Notes: generated from the sequence alone by a model not told the origin. DNA of 64,000 nt from Ornithinimicrobium sediminis (GCF_021272345.1 NZ_JAJSDQ010000009.1:26643-90642); one strand, 5' to 3'. Shown: positions 9,015 through 17,845, numbered from the stretch's first letter. Made by a program: numbers and translations.

Positions 9015-10355
9015 TCACTGCTGCTGCTCGTCCTGGTCCAGACGACCGAGCTGCTCGGAGAGCAGGCCGCGCAGACGGCTGCGGTAGTCGCTCTCGAAGG
9101 TCTGCAGCTCCTCGATCTTGGTGCTCAGCGTCGACTGCTGGCTGCTGAGGTCGGTGAGCACGTTCGTGCGCCGCTGCTCGGCCTCACCGATCATCTGGTC
9201 GTGTGTGGACTGACCCTCGGCTACCAGCTGGTCGTGCGTGGTCTGGCCCTCGTGCACCAGACGGTCGTGGGTCGACTGCCCCTCCGCGACCAGCTCGTCG
9301 TGACGCTGCTGACCGGCGGTGACGAGCTCGTCGTGCTGCTCCTGACCGGTCCTGAGCAGGTCGTCGTGCTGCTGCTGACCGGTGTTGACCAGCTCGTCGT
9401 GACGCTGCTGACCGGTGTTGACCAGCTCGTCGTGACGCTGCTGACCGGTGTTGACCAGCTCGTCGTGCTGACGCTGGCCCGACTCCACCAGCTCGTCGTG
9501 CTGACGCTGGCCGGACCCGACCAGCTCGTCGTGGCGCTGCTGCGCAGACTCCACCAGCTGCGTGCTCTTCTCGTCGGCCTCGCTCACGACCCGGTCACGG
9601 TAGGACTCGGCCTCCCCGATGAGGCGCACCTTGGTGGTCTCGCCCTCGCTGACGTGCTGGTCGTGCAGGCGCTGGGCCAGGGAGATGATCGTCGTCGGGT
9701 CCTCCACGGACGGACCGCCGTCGACGGGTGCCGGCTGCGCAGCGGGCGCGGCAGCAACCGGCTGCTGCTGTGCCTGGGCGAGGCGCTCCTCGGCCTCACG
9801 GGCCGCGGCCTCGGCGCGCTGACGCGCCTCCTCGGCTTCCTGCTTGGCGGCCTCGACCTGCTCGGCCTCGGCGCGGGCCGCGTCGATCTGCTCCTGCAGC
9901 TGCCTCAGCTCGCCGTCCAGCTGCTCACGGCTGCGGTCGGTGGACTCACCGTGCGCGGCGTCGGCCTCCTCGACCTGACGGCGCGCGGCCTCGACACGGC
10001 GTTGGGCGTCCTGCTCGGCCTCCTCGGCGGCGGCGCGGCTCTGCTCGACCCGCTGGGACAGGTCGTCCAGCTCGGCCACCAGCTCGTCGCGCTCGCGGCG
10101 CACCTTGGCCAGCTGCTCCTGGTCGACCCCCAGGTCTCCCCCAGCTGCCACGGCCTGGGTGTGGTCGTCGTCCAGACCCTTGCTGGCCCGGCAGTCCTCG
10201 AGGTCGGTGCGCAGGGAGTCGTTCTCGGACCCGAGGCGACGCAGCTCGACGACGATCTCGTCGAGGAAGTCGTCGACCTCGGTCTCGTCGTAGCCACGCT
10301 TGAGATGCGTGGGCTTGAAGCTCTTCTTGATGACGTCCTCGGGAGACAACGCCAT
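9015..10355 (-). CDS. divIVA: DivIVA/Wag31 polar growth protein with tandem hendecad repeats
   Basis: The cytoskeletal coiled-coil protein that marks the cell poles and directs tip growth in actinobacteria; 446 residues. The N-terminal membrane-curvature domain is intact (MALSPEDVIKKSF, then RGYDETEVDDFLDEI). A long Ala/Glu/Gln coiled coil (80-195) and a Pro/Ala linker (196-218) follow. From about residue 237 to 401 there is a run of 11-residue units. Eleven of them (270-390) are close to xGQxxHDELVx. The ATG has a GAGGTG ribosome-binding site. It is the last gene of the pgeF-yggS-sepF-yggT-divIVA block and is followed by a strong terminator. The repeat run is unusual and its DNA is nearly identical between units, so length variation among strains is likely. 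Confidence 0.95.
   Translation of the reverse strand: MALSPEDVIKKSFKPTHLKRGYDETEVDDFLDEIVVELRRLGSENDSLRTDLEDCRASKGLDDDHTQAVAAGGDLGVDQEQLAKVRRERDELVAELDDLSQRVEQSRAAAEEAEQDAQRRVEAARRQVEEADAAHGESTDRSREQLDGELRQLQEQIDAARAEAEQVEAAKQEAEEARQRAEAAAREAEERLAQAQQQPVAAAPAAQPAPVDGGPSVEDPTTIISLAQRLHDQHVSEGETTKVRLIGEAESYRDRVVSEADEKSTQLVESAQQRHDELVGSGQRQHDELVESGQRQHDELVNTGQQRHDELVNTGQQRHDELVNTGQQQHDDLLRTGQEQHDELVTAGQQRHDELVAEGQSTHDRLVHEGQTTHDQLVAEGQSTHDQMIGEAEQRRTNVLTDLSSQQSTLSTKIEELQTFESDYRSRLRGLLSEQLGRLDQDEQQQ
9153..9647 (-). repeat. 33-bp tandem repeats in divIVA encoding an 11-residue motif
   Basis: Fifteen consecutive 33-bp units encode hendecads in the DivIVA C-terminal half. The core eleven (9186-9548) encode variants of TGQQRHDELVN, and the middle units around 9380-9480 are almost base-identical. 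The outer units (EGETTKVRLIG, EAESYRDRVVS, EAEQRRTNVLT) are diverged. An 11-residue period suits a right-handed or straight coiled coil. There are no spacers, so this is not a CRISPR array. Confidence 0.9.
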
Positions 10356-10476
10356 GGGTTCACCTCGCTCCGGGTAGTCGCTGGTCCAGCCTCTGCCGGC
10401 ACCACCGACGTGCGGTCATGCACGGTCGTGAGTCACGATAGCCCACAGGCGCCTCAGAAGGGATTCCGCTCAGAGG

Positions 10477-10761
10477 CTAGAAGGGCAGCTGCGCGACGAG
10501 CCCGCGCCCGATGCTGACGGCGAAGATCAGCACGAGGAAACCGAGGTCCAACGCCACGCCCCCCAGGCGCAGTGGCGGGATGACCTTGCGCAGCGCGTTG
10601 AGCGGTGGGTCGGTCAGGCTGTAGATCCCCTCCGCGACCAGCAGCAGGATCCCCTTGGGCCTCCAGTCCCGGGAGAAGACCTGCACCCAGTCGAAGACCA
10701 GGCGCCCGAGCAGGACGAGGAAGTAGAGGAAGAGGATGAAGCTGAGTGTTTGGCCGACCAT
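10477..10761 (-). CDS. yggT: YggT-family integral membrane protein
   Basis: A 94-residue YggT-family protein with two hydrophobic segments (about residues 3-25 and 68-88) around a conserved middle (WVQVFSRDWRPKG and TDPPLNALRKVIPPLRLGG). Its biochemical role is unknown. It sits between sepF and divIVA in nearly all actinobacteria, which suggests a link to the divisome or envelope. It begins 21 bp after the sepF stop, so the two are almost certainly co-transcribed. Confidence 0.92.
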   Translation of the reverse strand: MVGQTLSFILFLYFLVLLGRLVFDWVQVFSRDWRPKGILLLVAEGIYSLTDPPLNALRKVIPPLRLGGVALDLGFLVLIFAVSIGRGLVAQLPF

Positions 10762-10782
10762 GGGGTCAGTCTCTCAACTCCG

Positions 10783-11277
10783 TCAGCTCTGGTTGAACAG
10801 GCCCTGCTGGGTGCGCCCGGTGTCCACCGCGCCGTCGACCTCGACGTGCGAGGGGGAGAGCAGGAAGACCTTGCTCGTGACCCGCTCGATGGAGCCGTGC
10901 AGGCCGAAGGCGAGGCCCGCCGCGAAGTCGACGAGGCGCTTGGCGTCGGAGTCGTCCATCTCGGTCAGGTTCATGATCACCGGGGTGCCGGCCCGGAAGG
11001 ACTCACCGATGTTCTTGGCCTCGTTGTAGGTGCGCGGGTGGATCGTGGTGATGCGGTTCATCTCGCTGACCTCGTGCTCCTGGACGACCCGAGCGACCGG
11101 CGTCCGCCGCGGCAGGGGCGTCACCTCGGCCCCGCGCGGGGCGGTGTCGGTGTCGGTGTCGTCACGCAGCGGCGAGGGCTGGCGAGCGGCGGTGCCGTCG
11201 ACCTCGTCGTAGTCGTAACGCTCGTCGACCTCGGCGAGGCCGAGGTACTCCATGGTCTTGCGCAGTGCCCCAGCCAT
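10783..11277 (-). CDS. sepF: Cell division protein SepF
   Basis: The FtsZ membrane tether of Gram-positive bacteria; 164 residues. An N-terminal amphipathic helix ([14 protein letters not shown]) binds the membrane. A variable acidic linker (20-60) follows, then the conserved SepF core containing [17 protein letters not shown] and [19 protein letters not shown], which dimerises and binds the FtsZ C-terminal peptide. The ATG has an AAGGAG site nine bases upstream. In actinobacteria lacking FtsA, SepF is the essential anchor. The FtsZ encoded at 20545 ends in the matching peptide DLDVPDFLK. Confidence 0.95.
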   Translation of the reverse strand: MAGALRKTMEYLGLAEVDERYDYDEVDGTAARQPSPLRDDTDTDTAPRGAEVTPLPRRTPVARVVQEHEVSEMNRITTIHPRTYNEAKNIGESFRAGTPVIMNLTEMDDSDAKRLVDFAAGLAFGLHGSIERVTSKVFLLSPSHVEVDGAVDTGRTQQGLFNQS

Positions 11278-11340
11278 CTCAGCGAGCTCCTTGGTGCGTG
11301 CGAATCCACCCGGATGGTGGTGGTGCGGACGTCACCGACG

Positions 11341-12090
11341 TTACCGGTGTGACTGGCGTGATCCGAGGATTGCACTCCCGACACGCAGGTGTGTCGCGCC
11401 GACCGCGATCGCGTCCTCCAGGTCCCCGCTCATCCCTGCCGACACCCAGTCGGCATCCGGGTGGGCACCGCGGATCTGCCGCGCGGACGCCGCGATCCGC
11501 TCGAACGCCTTGCGTCGGCCGTCCGCGTCCAGGTCAGGGGGTGCCACCGCCATGACGCCGCGCAGACGCAGGTGCTCGGTCCCGGCGACGAGATCAGCCA
11601 GCTCCGGGGCCTCCGACGGTGCGATGCCACCCCGGCCGGTCCGCTCCCCTTCCTCCAGGTCCAGCTGCACGGTCACGTCGAGGGGTGCGCTGCGCTCACC
11701 GGCCTCGACCGCGGCACCGACGGCGCGGTCCAGCGCGCGCACCAGCTTGGGACGGTCGACCGACTGCACGACGTCGGCGTAGCGCGCCACCGAGCGAGCC
11801 TTCTTGGTCTGCACCTGGCCGATGAAGTGCATCCGGGTCTGCGACCAGAGCTCCGGCGCGACGAGCTCGCCCAGCTCGGCGACCTTTGCGGACGCCTCCT
11901 GGTCGCGGTTCTCACCGAGGTCGCGCACCCCCAGGTCGATGAGGTGAACGGCGTCAGCGGCGGGGAAGAACTTGGTGACGACCACCAGGGTGACCTCCTC
12001 CTCAGAGCGGCCGCTCTCCTCGCACGCCCGGCGGATGCGCTCGCGCACGGCCCCCAGGCTGGCCGACAGCTCCTCGCCGCGGTCGCTCAC
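11341..12090 (-). CDS. yggS: YggS/PLPBP family pyridoxal-phosphate homeostasis protein
   Basis: A 249-residue alanine-racemase-fold, PLP-binding protein that buffers free pyridoxal phosphate and affects amino-acid metabolism. The PLP lysine sits in LVVVTKFFPAAD, and LGENRDQEA, MHFIGQVQTKKA and the C-terminal LRVGSAILGSR are the family blocks. The start is the GTG at VSDRGEEL, overlapping the pgeF stop by 4 bp. The longer upstream frame overlaps pgeF and is a shadow. The order pgeF-yggS-sepF is standard for the group. Confidence 0.93.
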   Translation of the reverse strand: MSDRGEELSASLGAVRERIRRACEESGRSEEEVTLVVVTKFFPAADAVHLIDLGVRDLGENRDQEASAKVAELGELVAPELWSQTRMHFIGQVQTKKARSVARYADVVQSVDRPKLVRALDRAVGAAVEAGERSAPLDVTVQLDLEEGERTGRGGIAPSEAPELADLVAGTEHLRLRGVMAVAPPDLDADGRRKAFERIAASARQIRGAHPDADWVSAGMSGDLEDAIAVGATHLRVGSAILGSRQSHR

Positions 12091-12857
12091 GCGACAGCCT
12101 CGGCCGCAAGCAGGCGCACAGCGGCGGCGTAGCGTCCGGTCTGTCCATCGCGACGGTAGGAGTAGAGGTCCTCGCTCTCCCGGGAGCACCCGGGCAGCCA
12201 CTGCACCGGCACGCCGGCGGCGGTGAGCTGGTCGACGACGCCGGCAGCGACGTCGATGGCCGGGGTGCCGGTCCACGAGAGAGTCGCGCTGACCGGGCTG
12301 ACCGCTGCGGCCCGGTCACGCATCTCGGCCGGCACCTCATAACAGCGCCCGCAGATCGACGGGCCCACGACGGCCTGCAGGTCATCCGCCCCCAGCGCCT
12401 GCAACCGCTCCACCGTGGCCTGCGCGACACCCGACGTCATCCCCGGACGCCCGGCATGCACCACCGCCGCGAGCCCCTCCGTGCGGTCGACCAGCATCAC
12501 GGGGGTGCAGTCGGCGACCAGCACCACGAGCACCACGTCCGGGTCGTCGGTAATGAGGCCGTCCGAGGACGGTGGCGGCGGAGGCGACTCCCCCGGCTCG
12601 ACCTGCTCGCCACCGACCCGGGTCACGCCGCAGCCGTGCTGCTGGTCCATGAACCGCAGGTCGCGCAGCGCCACGTCGAAGCCGTGCGCCAGCCGATGGC
12701 GGTTGGTCTCGACCGCGGCCGGGTCGTCCCCGACGTGGGCGCCCAGGTTGAGCTCGGCGAACTCGCCCTGGCTCGACCCACCCCAGCGGTCGGTGACCAC
12801 CCAGTCGACGCCGTAGAGCGTCCCGTCGGGCTCGATCCGCTCACGCCACCTGAACAC
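12087..12857 (-). CDS. pgeF: PgeF/YfiH multicopper-fold protein (peptidoglycan editing factor)
   Basis: A 256-residue laccase-domain protein (YfiH/RlmH-neighbour family). In E. coli the homologue removes mis-incorporated L-Ser from peptidoglycan precursors; other members are purine nucleoside phosphorylases. The metal and active-site blocks QQHGCGV, VADCTPVML, VVHAGRPG and GPSICGRCYEV are visible, as is the C-terminal DLYSYRRDGQTGR. The His-Ala-Gly block is HAGRPG rather than the proteobacterial HAGWRG. The GTG start lies 14 bp after the short DivIVA gene. In relatives this gene normally follows ftsZ directly; here about 7.7 kb separates them. Confidence 0.92.
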   Translation of the reverse strand: MFRWRERIEPDGTLYGVDWVVTDRWGGSSQGEFAELNLGAHVGDDPAAVETNRHRLAHGFDVALRDLRFMDQQHGCGVTRVGGEQVEPGESPPPPPSSDGLITDDPDVVLVVLVADCTPVMLVDRTEGLAAVVHAGRPGMTSGVAQATVERLQALGADDLQAVVGPSICGRCYEVPAEMRDRAAAVSPVSATLSWTGTPAIDVAAGVVDQLTAAGVPVQWLPGCSRESEDLYSYRRDGQTGRYAAAVRLLAAEAVA

Positions 12858-12871
12858 GGGGCAACGCTAGT

Positions 12872-13195
12872 TCATCCTTGAGCGCGGACCGCAGCGACCT
12901 CGGCGGTGACCCGGTCGAGCTCGGCCTGCATCTGAGCCATCTCCTCGACGAGCTGCTTGCGCTCGGCGCGGATCATCTCGAGCTGCTCCTGCTCGACCGC
13001 GATGCGGTGCGCGGCACCACTATCCTCCGGAGACCGTGCCACGCGGGCCTCCAGGTCGTCGATCACCGCGTGCAGCCGGCGCAGCTCGATGACGACCTCC
13101 TCGAGGAAGCCGTCGACCTCGGCCTCGCTGTAGCCACGTTGCATCCGGGTGCCCTGGAAGTTCTTGCGGACGACGTCCTCGGGTGTCAGCGGCAT
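12872..13195 (-). CDS. Short DivIVA-domain protein (DivIVA paralogue)
   Basis: A 107-residue protein whose first 45 residues closely match the N-terminal domain of the full DivIVA encoded at 9015-10355. MPLTPEDVVRKNF corresponds to MALSPEDVIKKSF, and RGYSEAEVDGFLEEVVIELRRL to the equivalent block there. A short coiled coil (70-103) follows and then the protein stops. The C-terminal assembly region is absent. It has its own ribosome-binding site (GAAGAGGGGACCC before ATG) and an intact frame, so it looks functional. It stands 52 bp after tadC and 14 bp before pgeF, bridging the pilus locus and the division block. It may be a membrane or pole adaptor, or a partner that modifies DivIVA assembly; both are inference. 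Confidence 0.85.
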   Translation of the reverse strand: MPLTPEDVVRKNFQGTRMQRGYSEAEVDGFLEEVVIELRRLHAVIDDLEARVARSPEDSGAAHRIAVEQEQLEMIRAERKQLVEEMAQMQAELDRVTAEVAAVRAQG

Positions 13196-13247
13196 GGGTC
13201 CCCTCTTCGTCGGTCCACCGGGTCTGTCCAGGTGGAGGTGCGTGTGG

Positions 13248-14138
13248 TCACTCTGAAAATGCCTCGATGATCCCGATGACCCCGGGTCCCATCACCACGA
13301 TGAAGAGAACGGGCAGGATGAAGAGGATGAGCGGGAAGACCACCTTCACGGGGATCTTCATTGCCTTCTCCTCCGCGCGCTGCCGCCGCTTCAGGCGCAT
13401 CTCCTGGGCCTGCGTGTTGAGCACCCTCGAGATCGAGACCCCTTGTTGGTCAGCCAGCGCCATGGCTCGCAGGAAGCGGCGGAGGTCGCTCACATCGACC
13501 CGCTGCGACATGGCCAGGTACGCCTCGTGGCGGGGCATCCCGACCTGCATGTCCTGCAGGGTGCGGACGATCTCTTCGGAGAGCGGGCCGCTGCTGTTGC
13601 GCGCGACGTGCGCCATCGCCGACTCGAGGCCCAGACCGGCATCCACGGCGATCGAGAGCTGGTCGAGCGTGTCCGGGAGTGCCTCCTGCACCTTCTTCCT
13701 GCGCTTGGTGCCCTCGTTGTAGAGCAGGATCTCGGGGAGGAACCACATCAGCGCGAGGAAGCAGAGCCCGAAGAAGATGCCCCTTGCGGACGGACTTGTC
13801 CCCACGACCAGCCCTACGAGCGCCGTCGTCGCAGCACCAAGCGTGAGCTTGGTGACCAGGATCCGCTCCAGCGGCCAGTTCGCCGGCCTTCCCGCCCGTG
13901 CGAGGAGGAGGTCGATCTTGCGGACGAGGCCTGTGGGCGTCAGCAACCTGGCCAACCGTGCCAGACCCCCACCACCCGCCTCAAGGGTTGCGTCACCGCC
14001 AGCCGGACGTGGCAGCCCTCGCTGCAAGTTGGTGAGTGCCTGGTCGCGGGCTTCCTGCGGTCTGGCTGAAAATGACCATAAGAGCAGCGGGATCGCAATC
14101 GCGACACACGCGGCAGAAATGACAATAACGTTGGTCAT
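13248..14138 (-). CDS. tadC: Tad pilus inner-membrane platform protein TadC
   Basis: A 296-residue T2SS-F-domain protein, the second platform subunit of the Tad pilus. An N-terminal membrane segment (MTNVIVISAACVAIAIPLLL) is followed by a membrane pair near residues 105-145. The conserved cytoplasmic block ALPDTLDQLSIAVDAGLGLE and AMALADQQGVSISRVL comes next, with a final membrane segment at about 270-292. The start was set at MTNVIV because the 26 residues upstream overlap the end of tadB and look random. The gene is ten bp after tadB. It is last in the Tad operon, with the short DivIVA gene next. Confidence 0.92.
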   Translation of the reverse strand: MTNVIVISAACVAIAIPLLLWSFSARPQEARDQALTNLQRGLPRPAGGDATLEAGGGGLARLARLLTPTGLVRKIDLLLARAGRPANWPLERILVTKLTLGAATTALVGLVVGTSPSARGIFFGLCFLALMWFLPEILLYNEGTKRRKKVQEALPDTLDQLSIAVDAGLGLESAMAHVARNSSGPLSEEIVRTLQDMQVGMPRHEAYLAMSQRVDVSDLRRFLRAMALADQQGVSISRVLNTQAQEMRLKRRQRAEEKAMKIPVKVVFPLILFILPVLFIVVMGPGVIGIIEAFSE

Positions 14139-14148
14139 GATGACGACT

Positions 14149-15102
14149 TCAGAACTCGATCTGAACGGTCTTGCGGAGCCACAAACTGCCGATGAACAGC
14201 AGTACCACCGCCACACCTAGCATTGCGTACCCTAGTGCGCTCTCGGTGAGTCGGCCCATGTACGCAGGATTGAGTAACGACAGCACCAGGGCCACGAGGA
14301 AGGGGAGAGCGACGAGCACGTACGCCGACAGCTTGCCCTCCGCGCTCAGTGCCTTGACCTGACGCCGGATGGCGTTGCGCTCGCGGATGGTCACTCCCAC
14401 CTGGTCCAGCACGTCCGCCAGGTTGCCTCCCACCTGTCGGTGGATGGCGATGGCCTGGGAGATCCACAGGAAGTCGGCGCTGTCCATCCGTTCCGCGGTC
14501 TCGGCGAGCGCATCGCCCAGGTCGCGACCGACCCGCACCTGGTTGACGACGCGCACCATCTCGCTGGTCGCAGGCTCCTCCAGCTCCTTGGAGAGCGAGT
14601 CGATCGACTGCAGGAGGCTGTGGCCCGCCCGCATGTTGCTCGCAAGCAGCTGGGTCATGTCGTCGAGCTGGTCGGCGAACTGCGCCTTGCGCCGGTCCGA
14701 GCGGAAGGCGACGAACATCACGGACCCACCGGCGACCACGAGAGCCAGGAGGATGCCGGCGAAGATACTCGACACAAGCGTCCCCAGCGCCAAAGCAACC
14801 AGCGCCGTGGCCCCAATCAGCAGGATGAACTCCGGCACGGTCCGCCGGATGCCGGCGCGGTCCAACGAGTAGGCCCACGAGCGACCGACGTCGCGCCGCT
14901 CGACCACATTGCCGATCGCGCCCGTCGTCGCCTGGGTCGCTCGGGTCAGCGTCGTGGGTCCGGCTTCGACACCGTACCGTCGCCGCTCAGCAGCCACCTC
15001 GCGCGTCGGCACGAGGAGGACGACGAGCGTGAGGACGACAGCAAGAAGTATCAGCGCCAGGCCGATGGTGACGGCGGCGTCCGACGTCAGCGCGCTCGTC
15101 AT
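14149..15102 (-). CDS. tadB: Tad pilus inner-membrane platform protein TadB
   Basis: A 317-residue T2SS-F-domain platform protein that pairs with TadC and couples the TadA ATPase to pilin extrusion. Membrane segments lie near residues 10-33, 92-133 and 270-310. The cytoplasmic domain carries the family blocks QLDDMTQLLASNMRAGHSLLQ and WISQAIAIHRQVGGNLADVL. Its ATG shares one base with the tadA stop (TGATG), so coupling is tight. Confidence 0.92.
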   Translation of the reverse strand: MTSALTSDAAVTIGLALILLAVVLTLVVLLVPTREVAAERRRYGVEAGPTTLTRATQATTGAIGNVVERRDVGRSWAYSLDRAGIRRTVPEFILLIGATALVALALGTLVSSIFAGILLALVVAGGSVMFVAFRSDRRKAQFADQLDDMTQLLASNMRAGHSLLQSIDSLSKELEEPATSEMVRVVNQVRVGRDLGDALAETAERMDSADFLWISQAIAIHRQVGGNLADVLDQVGVTIRERNAIRRQVKALSAEGKLSAYVLVALPFLVALVLSLLNPAYMGRLTESALGYAMLGVAVVLLFIGSLWLRKTVQIEF

Positions 15103-16649
15103 CAGCGACCGCTCCGCATCGGGGCCGTCTCGAACACGCTGGCCGGCAGCTCGATCCCGAGCTCGGCGAAGTGGTCGGTGAAGTGGGGCCGGACACCTGT
15201 CGAACGGGTCGTGCCGAGGAAGCGCCCTGTGTGGTCCACTCCTGCGCTGTAGTCGAACGCGAAGGCGTCCTGCAGGGTGATGATGTCGCCTTCCATGCCC
15301 TGCACCTCGGTGACGTGCGTGACCCGTCGGGTGCCGTCTCGCATGCGGGTCAGGTGGACGATGACGTCGATCGCCGAGGCGATCTGCTCCCTGATGGCGC
15401 GCAGAGGTAGGTCCATGCCGGCCATGAGCACCATGGTCTCGAGCCGGGCGATGGCATCGCGAGGCGTGTTGGCGTGCAAGGTCGACAGCGACCCCTCGTG
15501 ACCGGTGTTCATCGCCTGCAGCATGTCGAGGCTCTCCCCTCCGCGGACCTCACCGACGATGATGCGGTCGGGCCGCATTCGGAGCGAGTTGCGCACGAGG
15601 TCGCGGATGGTGACCTCGCCGCGGCCCTCGATGTTTCTGGGGCGGGCCTCGAGCCGGACCACGTGCTCCTGCTGCAGCTGCAGCTCGACGGCGTCCTCGA
15701 TGGTCACGATGCGCTCGTCGTGCGGGATGAACGACGACAGCACGTTGAGCAGCGTCGTCTTGCCCGTGCCGGTGCCGCCGGAGACGAGGATGCTCAGCTT
15801 CGCCTCCACGCTGGCGCGTAGCAGAGCGACCATCGGGGGCGAGAGGGAACCACGGGCCACCAGGTCGTCCACGAGGAGGGGCTTCTTGCCGAACTTGCGG
15901 ATCGTCAGCGTGGAGCCGCTGAAGGCCAGCGGGGGGATGATGGCGTTGACACGTGAACCGTCCTCGAGGCGGGCGTCCACCAGCGGGGACGACTCGTCGA
16001 TGCGCCGGCCGACCCGCGAGACGATGCGCTCGATGACCCGGCGCAGGTGCTCCTCCGACCCGAACCGTGCATCGGCCCGCTTCAGCCGACCCCCCACCTC
16101 GACATAGACGTGGTCCGGACCGTTGACCATGATCTCGGTGACCGCGTCGTCGTCCAGGAAGGGCTGCAAGGGTCCGTAGCCGAGGACGTCGTCGGTCAGG
16201 TCGGCGATCAGCCGGCGTCGCTCGTCCGACTTGAGCGAGACCGGCGAGTCGTTGACGAGCTTGGTCAGCTCCTGACGCACCAGCTCGTTGAGCTTGGCCT
16301 CGTCCAGGTCAGGATCGTTGAGCCGCGCGCCAAGGCGCTCGAAGAGCTCCTCGCGCGCCCTGGCCTTGAACCTCGCCAACCCGGCCGACGCGGTCGGAGG
16401 AGACGCAGCAGAGGCTGGAGGGGTCACAGGCGGCGCGGATGACGCAGCGGTCTCGGTCGTCGGACGCGACGCCTTCGTGGTCAGCCGCTCGGAAGGGACC
16501 TGCGCGCTCTCGGTCGGCGCTCCCGTGTGGGTTCCGTTCGTCGCCCCTCCGTTCGTCGCGCCCCCGTTCGACGGGCTCGACGAGGACCCAGGAGAGGCCC
16601 CCTCCGACTGGGCCTTTCGTGCCGCTTCGAGCCGCTCCGCCAGGTTCAT
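15102..16649 (-). CDS. tadA: Tad pilus assembly ATPase TadA (secretion ATPase, CpaF-like)
   Basis: A VirB11/CpaF-type hexameric ATPase that powers Flp pilus assembly; 515 residues from the ATG that overlaps the cpaE stop by 4 bp. Residues 15-90 are a low-complexity Ser/Thr/Ala/Pro tail with NGGAT repeats. The conserved N-domain follows (DDDAVTEIMVNGPDHVYVE). The Walker A GGTGTGKTT is at 291-299, the Asp box GEVRGGESLDMLQAMNTGHEG lies downstream, and the His-box is SLSTLHAN. Ten in-frame codons upstream were excluded because of the overlap and the lack of a ribosome-binding site there. Confidence 0.95.
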   Translation of the reverse strand: MNLAERLEAARKAQSEGASPGSSSSPSNGGATNGGATNGTHTGAPTESAQVPSERLTTKASRPTTETAASSAPPVTPPASAASPPTASAGLARFKARAREELFERLGARLNDPDLDEAKLNELVRQELTKLVNDSPVSLKSDERRRLIADLTDDVLGYGPLQPFLDDDAVTEIMVNGPDHVYVEVGGRLKRADARFGSEEHLRRVIERIVSRVGRRIDESSPLVDARLEDGSRVNAIIPPLAFSGSTLTIRKFGKKPLLVDDLVARGSLSPPMVALLRASVEAKLSILVSGGTGTGKTTLLNVLSSFIPHDERIVTIEDAVELQLQQEHVVRLEARPRNIEGRGEVTIRDLVRNSLRMRPDRIIVGEVRGGESLDMLQAMNTGHEGSLSTLHANTPRDAIARLETMVLMAGMDLPLRAIREQIASAIDVIVHLTRMRDGTRRVTHVTEVQGMEGDIITLQDAFAFDYSAGVDHTGRFLGTTRSTGVRPHFTDHFAELGIELPASVFETAPMRSGR

Positions 16650-17845
16650 GCGCGGTTCCCCCGGTGACGCCCCGACCACCCTGAGTCGTTGACCGACAGC
16701 GGCGCGAAGCGCATGACGAGACGCCCCATCTCCTTGCTGATGCGGTCCCGTGGCTGCGACTCCAGCAGTGGCGACCCCTGGTTGGTGGAGAGCGTGAACT
16801 TCTTCGACCTCGGCAGCACGACATCGACCTTACGACCGATGGAGGCTTCCACATCGGCCACCGACAGACCGCCGTCCTTGTCCGCGAAGTTCACGATGAT
16901 GCTGCGGGTGGTCGGCGGCAGGTCCAGCTCGTCGAGCATCTCCATCTCCTTGCGCAGGCCCCGGATCCCTGGCACGTCCAGGCTGGTGATGAGCACGAGG
17001 TCGGTGGTGTGGTCCAGCGCCGCCAGGGTCTGCTCATGAAGACCGGGCGCCGTGTCGATGACGACGTAGCGGAACTCGCTCTTGAGGTGGCCGATGACGG
17101 TGCTGAGCTGGTCGGCAGAGATCGCGTCGGCGTCAGCCGGAGACCTCACGCCACACAGCACCTGCAGGCCGCTGGGGTGACGTGCCAGCAGCGACTTGAG
17201 GCCCAGCGAGTCGCGGCTGGCCGGGCTGGCGACCACATCACCGAGGGTGTAGTCCGGCTCGAGGTCCAGCGCCGCGGCCACGTCGCCGAACTGCACGTCG
17301 AGGTCGACCAGCACCGTGCCCGTGGGTGACTGTGCCGCAAGACCGATGGCCAGGTTAGTGGCCAGCGTGGTCTTGCCGACCCCGCCCTTGGGTGAGGCGA
17401 CGGTCACGACGCGGCCGGTCGCCTCGACCTGGTGCGTGGGGGCGACGGTCTGCACCGCGTCCAGAGCCCGGCGCAGGGCCCATCGCCAGTCCTCCACCGA
17501 GGCGTCCTGCGGGACGACGTCCCGGGCACCCGCGCGGAGCACGGCCAGGCCGATCGAGTCGGGCTGGGAGTGGACGAGCACCACGCCGACATGCGGGTGG
17601 GTCTCCGCGAACCGCCCGGCCAGGGCCAGCCCGTCGTCGACCTGGCCTGATACGCCCTCGTCGTCGTCACCTCCGACGTCCAGCACCACGATGCGCACGT
17701 CGTCGGGCTCCGGCACGAGCCCCAGCAGCTGTGCGGGCATCGCCGGCATGCGCCCCGGGTCGACGACCACCACGTCGTCACCGGTGGCGAGGCGCACCTT
17801 GCGGGTCACCGAGGTGTGGTCGCTGACCAGCAGCACGCCGCTCAC
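16646..17845 (-). CDS. cpaE: TadZ/CpaE-like pilus localisation ATPase
   Basis: A 399-residue MinD/ParA-superfamily protein. The N-terminal 130 residues resemble a receiver-like domain (atypical response regulator, as in CpaE). A P-loop ATPase follows with the deviant Walker A KGGVGKTT at 153-160, VLVDLDVQFGDVA, and VIDTAPGLHEQTLAALD. TadZ proteins place the Tad machine at a cell site, often the pole. Its position next to cell-pole genes (DivIVA) makes localisation especially worth testing. Its ATG overlaps the cpaB stop by 4 bp. Confidence 0.92.
   Translation of the reverse strand: MSGVLLVSDHTSVTRKVRLATGDDVVVVDPGRMPAMPAQLLGLVPEPDDVRIVVLDVGGDDDEGVSGQVDDGLALAGRFAETHPHVGVVLVHSQPDSIGLAVLRAGARDVVPQDASVEDWRWALRRALDAVQTVAPTHQVEATGRVVTVASPKGGVGKTTLATNLAIGLAAQSPTGTVLVDLDVQFGDVAAALDLEPDYTLGDVVASPASRDSLGLKSLLARHPSGLQVLCGVRSPADADAISADQLSTVIGHLKSEFRYVVIDTAPGLHEQTLAALDHTTDLVLITSLDVPGIRGLRKEMEMLDELDLPPTTRSIIVNFADKDGGLSVADVEASIGRKVDVVLPRSKKFTLSTNQGSPLLESQPRDRISKEMGRLVMRFAPLSVNDSGWSGRHRGNRA

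Noticed and set aside
9186..9548. Regular 33-bp repeats suggestive of a CRISPR array
   Set aside because: The units are contiguous with no spacers and keep the divIVA reading frame; no cas genes are present.
10356..10476. Possible promoter for divIVA (TATCGT) after yggT
   Set aside because: No acceptable -35 hexamer was found at the right distance, so I did not list it as a feature.
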